Origin: Exiguobacterium qingdaonense
GTDB lineage: Bacteria > Bacillota > Bacilli > Exiguobacteriales > Exiguobacteriaceae
DNA length: 64,000 nt
Assembly: GCF_018617855.1 (NCBI RefSeq)
Contig: NZ_JACSKY010000003.1
Location: 124,001-188,000 of the forward strand
Reading direction: 5' to 3'
The notes beneath the pieces are model-generated. The model had not been told where the DNA came from, did not search any database, and was given only the letters and a program-made list of their open reading frames with translations. The translations under genes were made by a program, and so were the position numbers. Of the stretch, positions 60,851 through 64,000 are shown piece after piece. Numbering within the stretch: the first letter of the stretch is position 1; each line of letters opens with the position of its first letter.

Positions 60851-61968
60851 AGATCCTTCAGTTTTGTGCAGTTGATATGACAGCGGATGTGTTGCTCCGC
60901 CCCCTCATTGAATCACTAAAGGCGGAAGGGCATGAAGTAGATGTCGCGTGTGCTTACGGTGATCGGACGGATCGTCTTCGAGACGAGGGGTGGATCATTC
61001 ACACGCTTCCGATCGATCGGAAATTTAGTCCGAAACGAAACTTACAGACGATCCAGGAGTTGGTCAGGTTATTGCGACGAGAAAAGTATGATGCGATCCA
61101 TGTCCACACTCCGGTGGCTGCCGCTCTCGGAAGGGTGGCGGCACGAATCGCCAGAACGCCTCATATCCTTTATACCGCACACGGATTCTACTTTCACGAA
61201 CGAATGGGACGAATCGCATACGAACTCGTCTTTTGGTTAGAGAAGTCGCTCGCGGCATTGGCGACCGATTGGTTGTTACTACAGAGCGAGGAAGATTACT
61301 CGTTGGCCAAAACGAAGCACTTCAAGCAAGACGAACGCTTGATGCATCTTGGTAATGGGATCGATTTAAATCGATTTTATCCGACAGAGAAACACATCTC
61401 CCCGGAACATTTAAAGTTTCTGTTCGTTGGACGGCTCGTTCAAGAAAAAGGAATTCTCGATTTACTTCAGGCATTCGATGAACTGACAAAAGAATATCCG
61501 AATGCGACCTTGACCATCGCCGGTGAATTGATGACGAGCGAACGTGATCAAGAGACAGCTAAACAAGTAACGTCACATTTAGAGAAAAATCCGCAAATCC
61601 ATTACGCCGGATTCGTTCGGGATACCCCATCCTTGTTTGCGGCACACGATGTCTTTTTACTTCCTTCCTACCGGGAAGGGTTGCCTCGTTCCATTCTCGA
61701 AGCGATGGCGTCCGGCTTACCTGTCATCGCAACGGATATAAGAGGCTGTCGGGAAGAAGTGACAGATAGCGAGACGGGGTTTCTCGTCCCGGTCGGACAA
61801 CCTGAAGCGTTGACTCTAGCGATGCGTTGGTTCATAGAACATCCTGAACAATGTCGTTCGTTCGGAAGACGTGGTCGCGAAGTGGTCGAAGAAAAATTTG
61901 ACGAGTCAATCATTCTAAATCGCCAGCTCCATCTTTTTGCACAGATTAGTAGCCGTGAAGTAGGATGA
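60838..61968 (+). CDS. Family 4 glycosyltransferase (GT-B fold)
   Basis: A 376-residue retaining glycosyltransferase. The N-terminal half has DAIHVHTPVAAALGRVAAR and YTAHGFYFHE, and the C-terminal half has FLFVGRLVQEKGILDLLQAF and PSYREGLPRSILEAMASGLPV, the E-x7-E sugar-nucleotide motif. It is similar to EpsD/EpsF-type exopolysaccharide enzymes; the donor is unknown. ATG 60838 follows GGAGGTG within the dehydrogenase gene. It is the only glycosyltransferase of the locus in this window. Confidence 0.92.
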   Translation: MAPLKILQFCAVDMTADVLLRPLIESLKAEGHEVDVACAYGDRTDRLRDEGWIIHTLPIDRKFSPKRNLQTIQELVRLLRREKYDAIHVHTPVAAALGRVAARIARTPHILYTAHGFYFHERMGRIAYELVFWLEKSLAALATDWLLLQSEEDYSLAKTKHFKQDERLMHLGNGIDLNRFYPTEKHISPEHLKFLFVGRLVQEKGILDLLQAFDELTKEYPNATLTIAGELMTSERDQETAKQVTSHLEKNPQIHYAGFVRDTPSLFAAHDVFLLPSYREGLPRSILEAMASGLPVIATDIRGCREEVTDSETGFLVPVGQPEALTLAMRWFIEHPEQCRSFGRRGREVVEEKFDESIILNRQLHLFAQISSREVG

Positions 61969-62001
61969 GCAGACATTTCGCATACGTAAGGGGGAGGCGA
62001 C

Positions 62002-62751
62002 ATGGGAAAGGGACAGCTGATTGATCATTTAAAAGAGGCTTCTTCAGACGGTCGCCTCACCATTTATATGTATCAAAAATGGCAGCGAGTTCATGGCGGG
62101 GCACCGGTAGTCGAATTGTTAGAAAAGTACGGATCATGGTCGAATGTGTTGCGAGAGGCAGGGCTAGAACAACAAATGCCCCGATTTACAAAGAAAGAAA
62201 TGATTCAAATGCTTCGTGAGGCGGCGAAGGAGCATGATTCGTTCAGTAGCGCTGATTATCGGAAGTGGGCCATGGCGAATGATGCCCCAACGTTGACAGA
62301 GGTCGTCATTCAATTTGGATCATGGAAGGTAGCGATGATTGAGGCGAATGTAAAAAGTGTCATCTCCCTCGATCAAAAATGTGAAATCATCCAATCGTTA
62401 CTAGATGCTACTGAAGAACTGCATCCGCTGACCTCGACCGCCTATGCGCGATGGGCCAAGCAGAATCAGCGTCCGAGCATCACGAAAGTGGTGAGGCGTT
62501 TCGGGTCATGGTCCCAGGCGTTAGAAGAAATCGGAATTTCTACGCGCGAGTTGTTTACAGAGATGCAGATGATGGAGGCGTTGAATGAAGCAGAGCAAGA
62601 GGTAGAGTCGCTCTCACCGTGGGGTTATGAAGTGTGGCAAAAAGAAATGGGGAATCGACCGACGCTAAAGGACATCCAACAAATGTTTGGGTCGTTTGAC
62701 GTGGCAGTCAAAGAGATGCGGCAAACCGTGAATCAACGTAAGGGAGGTTGA
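62002..62751 (+). CDS. Four-repeat protein, HNH/homing-endonuclease-associated repeat type (right copy)
   Basis: A 249-residue homologue of the protein at 52695-53447. YGSW, FGSW, FGSW and FGSF fall at 43-46, 105-108, 167-170 and 229-232, again exactly 62 apart; its second to fourth units show DYRKWA, AYARWA and GYEVWQ before the PT or PS turn. No catalytic HNH residues. ATG 62002 follows AAGGGGGAGG. It is inside the polysaccharide operon, 34 bases after the glycosyltransferase and five bases before the next gene, so it is expressed with it. Confidence 0.8.
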   Translation: MGKGQLIDHLKEASSDGRLTIYMYQKWQRVHGGAPVVELLEKYGSWSNVLREAGLEQQMPRFTKKEMIQMLREAAKEHDSFSSADYRKWAMANDAPTLTEVVIQFGSWKVAMIEANVKSVISLDQKCEIIQSLLDATEELHPLTSTAYARWAKQNQRPSITKVVRRFGSWSQALEEIGISTRELFTEMQMMEALNEAEQEVESLSPWGYEVWQKEMGNRPTLKDIQQMFGSFDVAVKEMRQTVNQRKGG

Positions 62752-62755
62752 AAAG

Positions 62756-63406
62756 ATGCGAATTGTGCTTTGTACGGGAGGACACTGGAGCTCACCCCTT
62801 GTCTATCAGGCGATTCGTGATTTAGGAGTGACGCATGTCATCGTCGAAGACGGTCCAGCACCAACTTACATCAAGACGTGGAGAGAACTATTGATTCAGT
62901 CATACATTCACCTCATGACCCCGGTGATGCGGCAGTTTAGTCGAGAGCGCATTACAGAGTTGAAAGCACGTTATCCATTTTGCGAAGATCCGATTCCTGA
63001 TCAACGCATAACACGTGTTGTTTCCCTGCATGATAAAAAAGCCGAACGTGTCATTCGACACATCCGACCTGACGTGATCATCGTCCATGAAGCAACAGAA
63101 GTAGACGACCGATTCTTACAAGAGGTGAATTGTCCGATTCTGTCGATTACCCCATCATTGGCTAAGAGTCAACGACATGCGTATTGGGGATTTCATACGC
63201 ATCCGTCCATGAAGAGAGTACAGATTTGTCAACGAACAAAGAAAGGGTGGAGCCCTCTTGTAAGCAACGTATTGTACACCGGTGGAACGGACAATTTTTC
63301 TACATTCCCGTATATTTATTTGGAGACAAGTCTCTCGATGTTGCGGGAACAACTGCAAAAAATGTCGCAACAAGACACCGAACGGCGACAGGAAGTCCAA
63401 GCTTGA
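62756..63406 (+). CDS. Formyltransferase-like protein, probably without the catalytic His
   Basis: A 216-residue protein that recalls the formyltransferase fold of sugar N-formyltransferases: IVLCTGGHWSSPLVYQAI at the start, then AERVIRHIRPDVIIVHEATEVDDRFL. Where active enzymes have N-x-H-x-S (N/H/D triad), this one reads ILSITPSLAKSQ, so Asn and His appear to be Ser and Thr. It may be inactive or do different chemistry. ATG 62756 follows GGGAGG inside the end of the repeat gene. Last gene of the locus. Confidence 0.55.
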   Translation: MRIVLCTGGHWSSPLVYQAIRDLGVTHVIVEDGPAPTYIKTWRELLIQSYIHLMTPVMRQFSRERITELKARYPFCEDPIPDQRITRVVSLHDKKAERVIRHIRPDVIIVHEATEVDDRFLQEVNCPILSITPSLAKSQRHAYWGFHTHPSMKRVQICQRTKKGWSPLVSNVLYTGGTDNFSTFPYIYLETSLSMLREQLQKMSQQDTERRQEVQA

Positions 63407-63413
63407 GGCTTGG
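63397..63413. terminator. Short hairpin between convergent genes
   Basis: CCAAGC-TTGAG-GCTTGG forms a six-pair stem around the plus-strand stop codon; no proper T-run, so a weak terminator at best. Confidence 0.4.
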
Positions 63414-63415
63414 GC

Positions 63416-64000
63416 TTATCTGTTGCCACAGTAGAACTGGATTGCCTCGTTGTAATACGAAGCAAGACCAGATTCATAACGATCGTAAAAAGCAGTGAAC
63501 CGCTCATCTGACACGTACATTTGTCCAAGCCCGCTAAACATGTCGATTGAACAATCGTAAAAATGTGTGTCGATGAATAGATGATTCTCTTTGACGATCG
63601 CTTGAACTCGTTCGTCCTGCACCGAAACACCGTCTCGGAACAACTCAACGAGTGGCGCAATCAAGTCAATCTGTTTTTGGTTTAGGCGTTCCCAGTCCTC
63701 TTTAGAACGTTTCGACGCCCGAGCTTGCGCTGTCTCATAAGCAGAACTGTCTCCCCAACGCTCTTGTACTTCCTCCTGGTGCTTTGCCTCATGAGCTTGA
63801 ATCTCTTCATAAGACAATCCTTTGAATAACGATTTGTCTTCCATCGGAATCCCTCCTTTTAGTGAGGTGAGGGTCGCTTCCGCCGTCTCAGCAAGCCGGG
63901 CGTAGTAGCTTGCTTTCTGTCGTAACGCCTCGATATGCTCACCCAACACCTCGACCCGATCGAACGTCGTCGAATCAAGCAACTGTCTGATTTGATCGAG
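63416..64000 (-). CDS. MerR-family regulator with TipA-S drug-recognition domain (N-terminus outside window)
   Basis: The frame is open to the right edge of the window (minus strand), so the first part, with the winged helix, is missing. What is visible is a coiled-coil dimer helix (TFDRVEVLGEHIEALRQKASYYARL) followed by a TipA-S domain: LSYEEIQAHEAKHQEEVQERWGDS, then SKEDWERLNQKQIDLIAPLVEL, and the end MYVSDERFTAFYDRYESGLASYY. Relatives Mta and TipA bind drugs or thiopeptides and activate efflux genes. It converges on the polysaccharide locus and is not obviously part of it. Confidence 0.9.
   Translation of the reverse strand, partial: LDQIRQLLDSTTFDRVEVLGEHIEALRQKASYYARLAETAEATLTSLKGGIPMEDKSLFKGLSYEEIQAHEAKHQEEVQERWGDSSAYETAQARASKRSKEDWERLNQKQIDLIAPLVELFRDGVSVQDERVQAIVKENHLFIDTHFYDCSIDMFSGLGQMYVSDERFTAFYDRYESGLASYYNEAIQFYCGNR

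Overview
The window reads as an ordinary chromosomal stretch of a Bacillota (Bacillales) bacterium with mid-range base composition, Gram-positive Shine-Dalgarno sites (AAAGGAGG type) and densely packed genes. The gene set and neighbourhood (hemQ, pta, lipL, ywfO, ywhB, ywhD, speE and speB homologues in one region, as in the Bacillus subtilis ywf/ywh/spe region) together with a fused gshF and a GH3 nagZ suggest Exiguobacterium or a close relative. The genus is an inference; the order is well supported. I see no rRNA, tRNA, CRISPR array, phage or insertion sequence.

Layout. 1-9.4 kb: end of trpA, a cation/proton antiporter, a RimK-like ATP-grasp ligase, hemQ (chdC), pta behind a candidate CcpA site, a rhodanese with a small membrane protein, folE2, a TerC protein, a GNAT enzyme and a glyoxalase-fold protein. 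9.4-20.2 kb: stress and detoxification: an HxlR regulator divergent from a VOC enzyme and a quinone-reductase-like MDR protein, an ArsR/SRPBCC pair, a MATE exporter overlapping gshF (glutathione synthesis), an XRE/membrane-protein pair, an MhqO-like dioxygenase, and nsrR divergent from hmp (nitric oxide defence). 20.2-25.6 kb: a compact operon with a glutathionylspermidine-synthase-like ATP-grasp ligase, DUF350, a small lipoprotein and two orphans, divergent from a K+ channel and a tandem-HD protein. 25.7-30 kb: PadR/DUF2812, a 5'-truncated alpha-amylase remnant, an acyl-lipid desaturase, lipM and lipA.

30-42 kb holds MurNAc and peptidoglycan salvage: secreted nagZ, then (after degV, lipL, ywfO and a Na/Pi cotransporter) murR-GNAT-murQ-murP-mupG. 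NagZ would release sugars outside the cell, MurP would import and phosphorylate them, MupG would split MurNAc-6P-GlcNAc, and MurQ would remove the lactyl ether under MurR control. 42-53 kb: ywhD, a gltP-type symporter, a VTT/DedA protein, cardiolipin synthase, a ClC channel, an EAL phosphodiesterase, speE-speB (putrescine and spermidine from agmatine), a DUF2294 protein and an SbtA-like permease behind a structured leader with an intrinsic terminator.

53.8-63.4 kb is a polysaccharide locus: a FlaA1/CapD-type dehydratase, a UDP-uronate epimerase, two tandem CapK-like adenylate-forming enzymes, a nucleotide-sugar dehydrogenase, a GT4 glycosyltransferase and a degenerate formyltransferase-like protein. 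Two homologous proteins made of four 62-residue repeats (HNH-associated repeat type, no nuclease domain) sit at each end of the locus. The window closes inside a MerR/TipA-type regulator.
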